A stretch of DNA of 25,145 nt from NCBI GenBank assembly GCA_045616505.1, contig JAZLGV010000034.1, positions 1 to 25,145 on the forward strand, in the 5' to 3' direction. How positions within the stretch are numbered: position 1 is the first letter of the stretch; the number at the start of each line of letters is the position of its first letter. The notes beneath the pieces were generated by a model, which saw only the letters and a list, made by a program, of their open reading frames with translations, ran no database searches and was not told the DNA's origin. The translations under genes were made by a program, and so were the position numbers. Of this stretch, positions 1-8,509 are shown in pieces. This stretch comes from JAKSUT01 sp045616505 (lineage in GTDB: Bacteria; Cyanobacteriota; Vampirovibrionia; Gastranaerophilales; Gastranaerophilaceae).

Positions 1-2302
1 ATAAAATATTTTCAAAATTATTGTTCTCAATAAGCTTTTTTAAAAATCTATATCTTTGTTTTAGTAATTCATTACGATAATCATATTTTTCATCCTCGAT
101 TTCATTATCAATTTCATAATCTAAACAAGCGTCATTAGAGAATAATCTTATATAAAAATACGCAATATTTTGAGGTTTTAACAAAGATAACACTCTTTTA
201 ATTTTTTCTATTTTTGCAGATTTCATTGCCCAATCAGTATATGAATATTTTATATGTTTATTCATTAAGGTTTTTAATTTATTCCATAATTTATATTTTT
301 TATCATCCGATGAACTAATTATTACTTTTTCTGATAAATATTTCATAGTATTATCAAATAATTTATCAGGAATTTTAGTTAAAATGTCTAAAATTTTAAT
401 TAATTTATCTATATTACCTTTTGCTTGTTCGATAAGGAAATTAGAATAGAAATAAGATAACTCATAATATTCAGAATTTGAAATTTTGTAAGTCCAATCC
501 TTTTTAATATTATTTCTATATTTTGGTTTTGTTGTCCCAAATGCGCATTGATGTGCTTCTGGTAAAATATCAACTAAAACTTCCCATGCAATAATAGGAT
601 ATTCTTTATTTAAATTTTGAACTGCAATTTTTTGTTTTTCTATTGTTGCTAATGTTTGAATATGCCATGGCAACAAAATTTCTTTAATTGAATTTATTGG
701 ACGATTTCCAAAATTTCCACCCTTATCAATATTTGACAAATATCCCAATAACATTATTACATCACACAAATAATCTTCATCCCAAGCTAATATTTCTAAA
801 GCTCGCAAAATCCCAATAATATAATTTTGCGTTGTTAATATATCACCTTCTTGTGCAAATAAATTTTCAAATGTTTCTTCTTCTGTTTTATTAACTATTG
901 CAAGAAATTCTTTTGGATTCGCTTCTGCAAAAAACGATAAATAATTATTCAAACTAGCCCATACTTGCCAATTTGAAACATTAAAAATATCTCTTAATAT
1001 TTTAATAATACTATTACTTATTTTATTATTTGAACAATGATTAATTTCCTCTTTAAAAGTTCCTAAAATAGCCATTGTATCAGCTATTCCTGATTTTAGT
1101 GTAGAGGAATATTTACAACCTTTACCCAATATACTTGCGCAATATCTTTGTTCTTTATCCAATTCAAATTGAGTATCTATTTCACTAAATACAGTTATTG
1201 CAACGTTTGAAAACATATCTATATATTCATCAAATATAGAAGATTTTATATTATCCAATAATTCACGTTTATTTTTTATTGACCAAATTCCATTATGCAA
1301 AGAAATAGGAGCATTTTCTTTTTGAATAATTTTTCTTAATTTATTTATCCACTCATTATAATCACAACATAAATATTTTTTTATTAATTCTACATCATTG
1401 GTATTGTTCTCATTAAAATTGTCTAATAAAAATAATAACGCTATTTCTGAAATATATTCATTTACAATATCATAAGAAATAGTAATCGGATTTTTTTCTA
1501 AAGAAAAATTATTATTAAAATATGATTTTATTGTTTCTGGTATTTCTTCAATTTTTATACTTCCGGCATTTTCATTAACATTTGAAGTATACTTTCCAAT
1601 TTGACACCAAATAGAATGAGCATTATTTTGAGAATTCATTTCCATTATTGTATAAAGAAATGAAAAACAAACACCTTGTATATGCAAATCATAAACTAAA
1701 ACATTAAAACATTTAAAAAATTTCCAAATATCTTCTTTTTCAATTTCTTCATTCTTATTTGCACGTGTTAAAACTTTTACAAATGTATCAAATTTTTTTC
1801 TTGTTTGATCAGATGTAAAATTTGCTTTGGAAATTCTATCATAAAAATCATCAGCACTATTTGCATGTATTGCTTGACCTAATATAGAATATATTGATTT
1901 ATCATTTGCATTTAAAAAACTGGTAATTAAAGCTAACTTATCACGTTGTGGATTAAATAGCTCTGAATTTTTAAAATCATTCCAAGCTGCATTCATTACA
2001 TCAAGAAATTCATTGTTACTTTCAGTAAACGCAACATTTAACTTAATCTGAACTAACATTTTATGTTCTTTCATATCAAATTGATTAGTAGCATAAACCA
2101 ACAAATCATCAAGATGATAACCTAATCTCTTTGTTTGAAATTCTAATCTTGAAATTTTGGCATTATTACCTAATGGACTAAAAATACCACGCGATAACAT
2201 AAGAACAACAAAAGAACTTTGAACTTCATTCTCAAAAATAACACCAGCACCGCCAGTTGATTTTGGATTACTTAATTTTTTTAACTCAAGATTTTCTTTC
2301 AT
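1..2302 (-). CDS. Large putative defence protein with N-terminal PD-(D/E)XK-like nuclease domain (partial, 3' end beyond left edge)
   Basis: An open frame runs without a stop from the ATG at 2302 to the window edge, giving at least 767 residues. A good Shine-Dalgarno (AAAAGG) lies 7 bases ahead of the ATG. Residues 17-90 carry a restriction-nuclease-like pattern: GGAGVIFENEV (E24/E26), HLDDLLV (D65/D66) and LVQIKLN (Q85-x-K87), the D...QxK variant of PD-(D/E)XK seen in Mrr/Cap4-like dsDNA nucleases. Around residues 328-342 there is a winged-helix-like stretch (ISLHNGIWSI), followed by a long, mostly alpha-helical region with several conserved-looking Trp/Pro motifs. I see no Walker A P-loop in the visible part, unlike STAND-type Avs proteins. 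I recall similar large bacterial hypotheticals but cannot name the family. It begins 26 bases after the hsdR stop on the same strand, so it is probably co-transcribed with the type I enzyme. The nuclease assignment rests on motif spacing only. Confidence 0.72.
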   Translation of the reverse strand, partial: MKENLELKKLSNPKSTGGAGVIFENEVQSSFVVLMLSRGIFSPLGNNAKISRLEFQTKRLGYHLDDLLVYATNQFDMKEHKMLVQIKLNVAFTESNNEFLDVMNAAWNDFKNSELFNPQRDKLALITSFLNANDKSIYSILGQAIHANSADDFYDRISKANFTSDQTRKKFDTFVKVLTRANKNEEIEKEDIWKFFKCFNVLVYDLHIQGVCFSFLYTIMEMNSQNNAHSIWCQIGKYTSNVNENAGSIKIEEIPETIKSYFNNNFSLEKNPITISYDIVNEYISEIALLFLLDNFNENNTNDVELIKKYLCCDYNEWINKLRKIIQKENAPISLHNGIWSIKNKRELLDNIKSSIFDEYIDMFSNVAITVFSEIDTQFELDKEQRYCASILGKGCKYSSTLKSGIADTMAILGTFKEEINHCSNNKISNSIIKILRDIFNVSNWQVWASLNNYLSFFAEANPKEFLAIVNKTEEETFENLFAQEGDILTTQNYIIGILRALEILAWDEDYLCDVIMLLGYLSNIDKGGNFGNRPINSIKEILLPWHIQTLATIEKQKIAVQNLNKEYPIIAWEVLVDILPEAHQCAFGTTKPKYRNNIKKDWTYKISNSEYYELSYFYSNFLIEQAKGNIDKLIKILDILTKIPDKLFDNTMKYLSEKVIISSSDDKKYKLWNKLKTLMNKHIKYSYTDWAMKSAKIEKIKRVLSLLKPQNIAYFYIRLFSNDACLDYEIDNEIEDEKYDYRNELLKQRYRFLKKLIENNNFENIL

Positions 2303-2328
2303 TTAATACCTTTTCAAAAAAATATTTT

Positions 2329-5307
2329 TTACTTTCTTAATTCATTATACAAATCATCAAGTAATAATTTTTTGATAAATTGCAATTTTTCATTATCCTC
2401 AAATAGGGATTTAAAGAAACTATCATTTTCTTCATATCTATTCATTGCAACATCATTAAATTGTTTTTCATAAAGAGTTTTAAATGCTGTTTTATCACCG
2501 TCCTTAGCAGAATTTACGATTTTTTCATCTTTCATCATATCCGCTTTTAATTGAGCAAGAACTTTATCTTGTTCTGTAAATTTTGTACTAAATTTTTTAT
2601 TAAATTTATCAATAATTTCTGATAACGTATTTTTTTCTTTATCATTACCAGTAGAAGTTCCATCAACAGGCGAAACTGATCCTTCTTCATCTTTTAAGGT
2701 AATTGAACCATCACTTGTTTTTTGTAATTTATAATATTCAAGTAATAATGCATCATTTAAATTGATTTTTTCAGAGTTATCTCTTGGTAATAATTTTGTA
2801 AAATATTTTGCATAAACATAAAATTTCTGCATATCTTTATCAAACATTCTACAAACTTGGATTACAAAAGCATAAGTTCTTATAAAATTATAAATTTTTG
2901 ATTTAAATTCGTCTTTTTTCTTATCTTCTAAAACTTCAAACCTTTCTGTTGCAGGTTTTAAAATTGGAGATAAAGTTTCTAAAGTTGGAATTCCTTTTTG
3001 ATAGAATTTTTTAGAAAACGCTTCTATTTCTGCTTGATGATAAACAGAAAAATCATCTAACTCTCGTTTTAATTGATATACCAAATTCGGATCAGTTTCA
3101 TTTTTCAAAACTGTTGCCTCATAATAAGGTTGGAATGATTTTTGAATATCTTCGTGAGTATTCACAAAATCTAAAACAAAAGTATCTTCTTTGCCTCTTG
3201 TTGTACGATTCAATCTTGAAAGTGTTTGAACGGCTTTTACCCCATTTAATTTTTTATCTACAAACATTGTATGTAATAATGGTTCATCAAAACCTGTTTG
3301 GTACTTTTCTGCAACAATTAGCATATTAAAATCATCATGAAAATATTTTTTTAATTGAGTTTCTTTAATATTATTTATGCTTTCTTCTGTATAATCAGTT
3401 TTTGTATCAGAATCCGTAACAGTACCTGAAAAAGCAACTAAAACTTTTAAATCATTATATTTATGTTCTTCAATATATCTTTTAAATTCAAGTAAATATC
3501 TGACTGCATGAAGTCTTGATGCAGTAACAACCATTGCCTTTGCTTTACCATCTATTTTTTTCTTAGTTATATCTCTAAAATGTTCAATAATAATTGCTGT
3601 TTTTTGTGCAATATTATGAGGATGTAAACTTTCAAATCTTGAAACCGCTTTTGCTCCTTTCACTTTATCATATTCAGGATCGCCTTCAATTTTTTTAGCT
3701 ATTTTGTAATATTGTTTATAAGTTGTATAATTTTGCAATACATCTAAAATAAAACCTTCTTCTATTGCTTGTTTCATTGAATAAATATGAAAAGCTCTAA
3801 AAGTTCCGTTTTCTTGACGTTCTCCAAATATTTGTAATGTTTTACTTTTTGGAGTAGCTGTAAAAGCAAAAAATGATAAATTACTATGCTGTCCGTGAGA
3901 AGATAATTCTTTTACTAAATTATCTTCAAAATCATCTGTTTTACCCTCTTCTTCAGCTTCGTCTTTTGCATATTGTTCTAAAATTTCTTCTGTATCACTT
4001 AACGCTACTTTTAATTTTTTAGCAGATGCACCACTTTGAGAGGAATGAGCTTCATCAATAATAATGGCATATCTTTTACCTGTTGATTCAACATCTTGAT
4101 ATATATAAGGAAATTTTTGAAGTGTTGTTATAATAATTTTTGCACCATCATTAAGAGCGTTCTTCAAGCCTTCAGAACCATCTTTAACAGGTCTTACAAC
4201 TCCGTCAACGTGATCAAATTGATAAATTGTATCTTGTAATTGACTATCCAAAATTTTTCTATCGGTAACAACAATTACAGAATTAAAAATCACTTCATCT
4301 TTATCATTATGCAAACTTTGTAATCTGTGAGCCAACCACGCAATAGAATTACTTTTACCACTGCCAGCACTGTGTTGGATTAAATAATTTTTGCCACTTC
4401 CATTGGTTTTAACATCTGTTAAAAGTTTAGTTACTACATCTAATTGATGATAACGAGGGAAAATCATAGTTTCTTTTTTACTTGTCGTTTTACCATCTTT
4501 ATCTTTTATTTCCTCAACTTGTAAGTGCATATACTTTTGCAAAATTTCCATTAATGCATCTTTTGTCAAAACTCGTTTCCATAAATAAGCCGTTAAGTAA
4601 TCATCTTCTATGGCAGGATTACCTTTACCACCAACATTTCCAGCACCGTTAGAACCTTGGTTAAATGGTAAAAAGTATGTTGAAGCTCCTGCAAGTCTTG
4701 TTGTCATATAAACTTCGAACAAATCAACGGCGAAATGCACCAACACTCTTTGCTTAAATTCAAAGAGTTTATCTTTAGTTGCACGATCAAATTTATATTG
4801 TTTTATTGCGTTGTTTACATCTTGTCCAGTAAATTGATTCTTCAATTCCATTGATACAACAGGAATACCGTTTAGCAATAACACAATATCAATACTTCTT
4901 TCGTCAAACAATGAAAACTTCATTTGTCTTGTGCAATGCAAAATATTTTGGTTATATTTTTCAACAGTATCTGGGTTTAATGTAGTTTCGGGTTTAAAAT
5001 AACATACAGAAAATTTTACCCCTCTATCTTTAAAACCGTGTCTTAAAACTTGTAAAAGATTAGTTGCGGCAACTTCATCTTGAAATCTTTTTAATAAAGC
5101 ACTTTCAGGATCTATTGGATAATTTTTACAATGTTTTTCCCATTCTTTTGGTTGAGTAGTTTGAATAAATTTTAACAACGTTTCTTTATCAAGAGCGGTT
5201 GCTCTGTCCAGATTTTCAGGATTACCTTTAACATAACCGCCACTGGTTATCAAGTAATTTTCAATAGCTTCTTCAAAATTCTTTTCTTTTAACATTGCAT
5301 CTGACAT
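2329..5307 (-). CDS. hsdR: Type I restriction enzyme, R (motor/nuclease) subunit HsdR
   Basis: This is the 992-aa restriction subunit. It provides ATP-driven DNA translocation and cleavage in the R2M2S complex. Domains in order: N-terminal nuclease (D140 and the E154-L-K156 catalytic pair); helicase motor with Walker A in HSAGSGKS (312-319), DEAH box 418-421, motif III TAT at 483-485 and motif VI QTLSRLNRT at 694-702; then a helical C-terminus that should contact HsdM. The length is normal for the family and all key motifs are present, so it looks functional. The start at 5307 has an AAAGGAT ribosome site lying inside the 3' end of fic, 5 bases upstream, suggesting translational coupling. Met5 is an alternative start. 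The next gene begins 26 bases downstream. Confidence 0.97.
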   Translation of the reverse strand: MSDAMLKEKNFEEAIENYLITSGGYVKGNPENLDRATALDKETLLKFIQTTQPKEWEKHCKNYPIDPESALLKRFQDEVAATNLLQVLRHGFKDRGVKFSVCYFKPETTLNPDTVEKYNQNILHCTRQMKFSLFDERSIDIVLLLNGIPVVSMELKNQFTGQDVNNAIKQYKFDRATKDKLFEFKQRVLVHFAVDLFEVYMTTRLAGASTYFLPFNQGSNGAGNVGGKGNPAIEDDYLTAYLWKRVLTKDALMEILQKYMHLQVEEIKDKDGKTTSKKETMIFPRYHQLDVVTKLLTDVKTNGSGKNYLIQHSAGSGKSNSIAWLAHRLQSLHNDKDEVIFNSVIVVTDRKILDSQLQDTIYQFDHVDGVVRPVKDGSEGLKNALNDGAKIIITTLQKFPYIYQDVESTGKRYAIIIDEAHSSQSGASAKKLKVALSDTEEILEQYAKDEAEEEGKTDDFEDNLVKELSSHGQHSNLSFFAFTATPKSKTLQIFGERQENGTFRAFHIYSMKQAIEEGFILDVLQNYTTYKQYYKIAKKIEGDPEYDKVKGAKAVSRFESLHPHNIAQKTAIIIEHFRDITKKKIDGKAKAMVVTASRLHAVRYLLEFKRYIEEHKYNDLKVLVAFSGTVTDSDTKTDYTEESINNIKETQLKKYFHDDFNMLIVAEKYQTGFDEPLLHTMFVDKKLNGVKAVQTLSRLNRTTRGKEDTFVLDFVNTHEDIQKSFQPYYEATVLKNETDPNLVYQLKRELDDFSVYHQAEIEAFSKKFYQKGIPTLETLSPILKPATERFEVLEDKKKDEFKSKIYNFIRTYAFVIQVCRMFDKDMQKFYVYAKYFTKLLPRDNSEKINLNDALLLEYYKLQKTSDGSITLKDEEGSVSPVDGTSTGNDKEKNTLSEIIDKFNKKFSTKFTEQDKVLAQLKADMMKDEKIVNSAKDGDKTAFKTLYEKQFNDVAMNRYEENDSFFKSLFEDNEKLQFIKKLLLDDLYNELRK

Positions 5308-5312
5308 ATTAT

Positions 5313-6224
5313 TTATCCTTTTAAATTTTTAATATCTTCTTTTTGTTGTTTGCTAAATATCATATAACCTGAAGCTGTATAAGAATACGGTTTTAATTTA
5401 TTTTGCTGTACCCAATATCTTATTGTAGAAACAGGTAAATTAACAAATTTAGCAAATTTAGCTATTGTCAATAAATCATTTTGAGAAACATCTTCTTTTG
5501 ATGTATCCAACAAATCCACAACCGTTTTCATAGAGCGAAGTAGGATTTTTTCCATATATTTAACATAAGCAGTATCATCAGCACTTAACTGTGCTTTTTC
5601 AATAGCATCTAAATATCTTTTTCTATCAGTTTTTCTTATTATAATCGGAGCATAACCGGCTTTTAACAATATCAAATTCATCAATAATCTTGCACACCTA
5701 CCATTACCATCAACAAAAGGGTGAATAGAAACGAATTTTAAGTGTGCAAGTATAGCTGTAACAGGATTTGTCATATCTTGTGTGCTTAACCACTTACAAA
5801 AATCAGTCATAAGCAATGGTACTTTCACAGGGTTTGGCAAAACAACCCTTGAACCAGATATTCTAACCATACAATCTCTGTAAAATCCTGCGTTAATATC
5901 ATCAATTCCATTTAAAATTATTTTATGAATATTTAAAATTTCATTTTCATTAATTGGTAAATCTTCTTTAACTATTTGAACAACTCTCTCAAAAGCTTTT
6001 GCATGATTAACAGCTTCTTGATAATAAACAAAGGGTTTAGCCGAAGAAGTTAAATGTTCTTCAATAACAAGTTCTGTTTCTTTTTTAGTAAGAGTATTAC
6101 CCTCAATAGCATTAGAAGTGTATGCTAATTCAGATTTTAGCCACTTGTACAAAACCATTTTGTTATTTTTATTTTTCAATGATTCTTTTAAAATTTTTTT
6201 AGTTAATGTAATTTCATCAAACAT
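5313..6224 (-). CDS. Fic-domain protein with N-terminal inhibitory motif and C-terminal MerR-like HTH
   Basis: A 303-aa Fic/DOC-superfamily protein. The active-site loop HPFVDGNGRCAR (168-179) matches HPFx(D/E)GNGRxxR completely, so it should be a competent nucleotidyl (probably AMP) transferase. Residues 37-42 (SNAIEG) match the (S/T)xxxE(G/N) inhibitory helix, placing it among Fic proteins that carry their own N-terminal inhibitor; no separate antitoxin gene is needed or seen. The C-terminus (about 254-299) reads as a MerR-type helix-turn-helix (IAKFAKFVNLPVSTIRYWV), which suggests DNA binding. It lies between hsdS and hsdR, where accessory Fic genes are known in type I loci. It has its own promoter with a dyad over the -10 (separate entries), so autorepression is a reasonable inference. 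Ribosome site AGGAA lies 8 bases upstream. The target protein is unknown. Confidence 0.95.
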   Translation of the reverse strand: MFDEITLTKKILKESLKNKNNKMVLYKWLKSELAYTSNAIEGNTLTKKETELVIEEHLTSSAKPFVYYQEAVNHAKAFERVVQIVKEDLPINENEILNIHKIILNGIDDINAGFYRDCMVRISGSRVVLPNPVKVPLLMTDFCKWLSTQDMTNPVTAILAHLKFVSIHPFVDGNGRCARLLMNLILLKAGYAPIIIRKTDRKRYLDAIEKAQLSADDTAYVKYMEKILLRSMKTVVDLLDTSKEDVSQNDLLTIAKFAKFVNLPVSTIRYWVQQNKLKPYSYTASGYMIFSKQQKEDIKNLKG

Positions 6225-6242
6225 AATTTATTCCTAACTTCA

Positions 6243-6285
6243 CACTTTATAGTTACGATATTTTAAAAGTATAAACTATAAAGTG
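6243..6285. promoter_or_regulatory. 12-bp perfect dyad operator candidate at the fic promoter
   Basis: CACTTTATAGTT (6243-6254) and AACTATAAAGTG (6274-6285) are exact inverted complements separated by 19 bases. One arm abuts the -10 element of the fic promoter inside the spacer. The other covers the expected transcript start. This is the usual place for a repressor, and the MerR-like HTH at the C-terminus of Fic is the obvious candidate binder. The same dyad could fold in RNA, but no U-tract follows, so a terminator is less likely. Confidence 0.65.
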
Positions 6286-6296
6286 CTTTTTGACAA
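6268..6296 (-). promoter_or_regulatory. Promoter for fic-hsdR-nuclease module
   Basis: On the minus strand there is TTGTCA (6296-6291), a 17-bp spacer and TATACT (6273-6268), then a leader of about 37 bases to the fic start. The match to a sigma-70-type promoter is good. It would allow fic, hsdR and the downstream nuclease gene to be expressed separately from hsdM and hsdS. Confidence 0.6.
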
Positions 6297-6348
6297 GATG
6301 TGCGAACTTTTTGTTCTTCAAATAGCTTTATTGAGGTTTTGTTGGGCA

Positions 6349-7665
6349 TTATGCTACCTTTCTTTTACCTGTAACACATTCGTATATAAGGGATTTTTTG
6401 TACTCGGTCATTTTTTCAATGACGGCTTCTTTATCCACTATTGCGTTATCAATATCAGCACATTTTTTGTCTAAATAGTCGGCTATAGCTTGTTGTTCTT
6501 GTTTGTTATCAGAGTAAACTATTTTAAGATTTCCCAAAATGTCTAATCCAATATTTGATTGTGTATTAGAATTACAAGCCTGTTCAGTATCTATTAAAAA
6601 AGTTTTTGATTTAAAATAGTAATAAAGTAGTTTTCCAATAATATCTTTAGGACGAATTGTTAAACAAGAATAAGAAACCAAAAAATCTTTATCAATATCC
6701 ACATATGATACAGTTCCAATAGTCGCATATCTTGCCATTATAATATCATTTTTTTGTGGATGTATTTTTTTTGACAACTCCTGATAATCTGTATCTGAAA
6801 TTTGTTTGCATTTTTCAAACTCAGCATGACTAATATAATCTTTTAAGTCACCTGTCATTAAATAAGGGAAACCATTTTCAACTGAATTTGGCATATAATG
6901 ATCAATGTCAGCTATTTTTTCTACTGATTTTTTAATTTTACATACTTCCCAATGTTGGGGGATTTTGCCTATCCATTCAATACCGCTGTCTTTGAGTGGG
7001 ACGGATTTGTCCAAACCTTTTGTTACTGCTTCAGTTATAACGGATTGTTTGTACTCTTTTAATTTTTCAATAACTTTCTTTTCCGTTTCAATAACTTCAT
7101 CAATCTTCCCACACTTTTTATCTAAATACTCAGCTATGGCTTGTTGCTCAATACTTGATATATATGGTACTTTATAATCGAGAATATTTCCCATTGAAAT
7201 ATTGGGTTGAGCAGAACCTGCCGAAAGTAAATCTATATATTGCAAGAAAGAACTATTATCTAAGCAATACTTGATAAAATTATTTGCTTTATTTCGTATA
7301 ATACCAACTCGTTGATTTATATAAGCATTTTTGTTTTCAACTATAACTGCTATTTTACCAGTCGTTGCACCACTCATAGCAATGACTATATCATTTTTTT
7401 GTGGTCTATAAGTGGCTAATATTTCATTATAATCTGCTTTTAGACAAGATTCATAATTTACTTTATTTTGTTGAATATCACCTATTCTTATAACAGGTAC
7501 TTCTCCATCAATGTCTAATTTATTGCTATCAAAAGCATAGCCATTAATAAAAAGGCTTGTCCAAGCCAATTTAGCGATTTTCCATTCTTCTGGAATCTTT
7601 CCTATCCAGTCAATACTTGAGTCTTTATATTTATCGTATGTTTTTATATTATTTTTCATTTGCAT
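6349..7665 (-). CDS. hsdS: Type I restriction-modification specificity subunit HsdS
   Basis: The 438-aa DNA-recognition subunit. It shows the classic two-half design: target recognition domain 1 (about 15-170), central helical spacer (about 171-218, EQQAIAEYLDKKCGKIDEVI), target recognition domain 2 (about 225-390), and a C-terminal helical spacer starting EQQAIADYLDKKCADID. Each half begins with a similar DSSIDWIGKIPEEW / DSGIEWIGKIPQHW block. The two recognition domains differ, as expected for a bipartite target. The start (ATGCAAATG) overlaps the end of the upstream membrane-protein gene by 17 bases. There is no strong Shine-Dalgarno, so coupling is likely. The full length and both spacers point to an intact subunit; the target sequence cannot be read from the protein. 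Confidence 0.96.
   Translation of the reverse strand: MQMKNNIKTYDKYKDSSIDWIGKIPEEWKIAKLAWTSLFINGYAFDSNKLDIDGEVPVIRIGDIQQNKVNYESCLKADYNEILATYRPQKNDIVIAMSGATTGKIAVIVENKNAYINQRVGIIRNKANNFIKYCLDNSSFLQYIDLLSAGSAQPNISMGNILDYKVPYISSIEQQAIAEYLDKKCGKIDEVIETEKKVIEKLKEYKQSVITEAVTKGLDKSVPLKDSGIEWIGKIPQHWEVCKIKKSVEKIADIDHYMPNSVENGFPYLMTGDLKDYISHAEFEKCKQISDTDYQELSKKIHPQKNDIIMARYATIGTVSYVDIDKDFLVSYSCLTIRPKDIIGKLLYYYFKSKTFLIDTEQACNSNTQSNIGLDILGNLKIVYSDNKQEQQAIADYLDKKCADIDNAIVDKEAVIEKMTEYKKSLIYECVTGKRKVA
6458..7149 (-). repeat. Pair of 41-bp imperfect direct repeats encoding the two HsdS spacers
   Basis: 6458-6498 and 7109-7149 are imperfect direct copies, both encoding the ...YLDKKC... spacer helix. They reflect the internal duplication normal for HsdS. 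Recombination between such copies can swap or delete recognition domains when other hsdS copies exist, but no second hsdS is visible here. Confidence 0.7.
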
Positions 7666-8407
7666 CGTTACTCATAGTCTCTATTTGATTAAAAAGTTTT
7701 AATTGTGTACATTTATCACTTTTTTTATTCTTTTTTGACATTATTTTAAAAATATTAAATGGATTAAGAAGAGAAAGTAAAATACCCAAAACAATTACAA
7801 ATAAGAAGAATTTAGGCAAAAACCATTTTTTTATTTTTCTTCTAATCCAATGAGGAGTAATAAATTTAATAATAGCAAAAATTAAAATCTTTATTAAATC
7901 ATATATATTTAAAGAATTTACTGCTGGAGTAAAATATGGAAATAGTAGCGCTGAAATAATACTTAAACAAGAAAAAAACACTTTTACGTTTTCCCATAGT
8001 TCTTTAAGCGTAGATTTTTCCATTGGTTTTAATTTATCAAATTGAGAATTTAAATTTTTAAAAGCCTCTTGTAATAACTTATAATCATCCTCTTTAAATA
8101 TATAATAATTCTTTTCTAAAATTAATAATATTTCATTAATACAATTTTTATATGTATTTTTTTTATCAACATTTTTATCATCACTTACAAATGTTTCAAT
8201 TACTAATTTTCCTATTTTTTGTAATGGAATATCAAAATTTTGATATCTATTTTGCCTAACATTGAAAGCTTCAAGACTTTTATTAACCAACCACTGCTGA
8301 TATGCAATATATGCCATAAAAATAGTAATTAAAAAAGGCAAAAATGTTCCTAAAGCTTTTATCAAATATTCATAATTTTTACAATTTTCATTTATGAATT
8401 GAAGCAT
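7649..8407 (-). CDS. Multi-pass membrane protein of unknown function inserted between hsdM and hsdS
   Basis: A 252-aa protein I do not recognise. It has an N-terminal membrane segment (about 16-36), a soluble helical stretch of about 100 residues rich in Asn/Lys, then three further hydrophobic segments (about 143-160, 169-186 and 197-214) and a basic tail. There is no signal peptide and no catalytic motif I can name. A GGGAG ribosome site lies 9 bases before the ATG. Its 3' end overlaps the hsdS start by 17 bases. A sequence nearly identical to that overlap occurs at the end of hsdM, which suggests the gene was inserted into an older hsdM-hsdS junction. A membrane component is unusual in a type I locus. 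It could be an accessory defence protein or a passenger. Confidence 0.85.
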   Translation of the reverse strand: MLQFINENCKNYEYLIKALGTFLPFLITIFMAYIAYQQWLVNKSLEAFNVRQNRYQNFDIPLQKIGKLVIETFVSDDKNVDKKNTYKNCINEILLILEKNYYIFKEDDYKLLQEAFKNLNSQFDKLKPMEKSTLKELWENVKVFFSCLSIISALLFPYFTPAVNSLNIYDLIKILIFAIIKFITPHWIRRKIKKWFLPKFFLFVIVLGILLSLLNPFNIFKIMSKKNKKSDKCTQLKLFNQIETMSNDANEK

Positions 8408-8509
8408 TATACATTACTCCCGTTTGATAAGTCTACAATAATTTGTTTTATACAAGCAAAAACACGTACATATATAATTATTGCACCCTTGACTTGCACG
8501 TTACTCACA
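7660..8509 (-). repeat. Short direct repeats flanking the membrane-protein gene
   Basis: On the minus strand, TATGAGTAACGATGCAA (7676-7660, spanning the hsdS start) matches TGTGAGTAACGTGCAA (8509-8494, spanning the hsdM stop) with one substitution and one missing A. The first copy carries the hsdS ATG. The second carries the hsdM TAA stop. Joined, they would make a compact hsdM-TAA-CG-ATG-hsdS junction. Confidence 0.7.
8407..8499 (-). CDS. Possible 30-aa leader ORF between hsdM and the membrane-protein gene
   Basis: A GTG at 8499, lying in the direct-repeat copy just after the hsdM stop, opens a 30-codon frame beginning VQVKGAIIIY. It ends in TAATG, the TAA sharing one base with the ATG of the membrane-protein gene. 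The coupling is suggestive, and the GTG sits where the ancestral hsdS ATG would have been. It may be only a by-product of the insertion. No similarity is recognised. Confidence 0.25.
   Translation of the reverse strand: MQVKGAIIIYVRVFACIKQIIVDLSNGSNV

Noticed and set aside
6458..7149. Phase-variable hsdS shuffling via the spacer repeats
   Set aside because: The repeats are the normal internal duplication of HsdS, and no second hsdS copy or invertase gene is in view.
6905..7177. A 90-codon plus-strand frame inside hsdS
   Set aside because: Antisense to a well-supported gene and without a ribosome site or known similarity.
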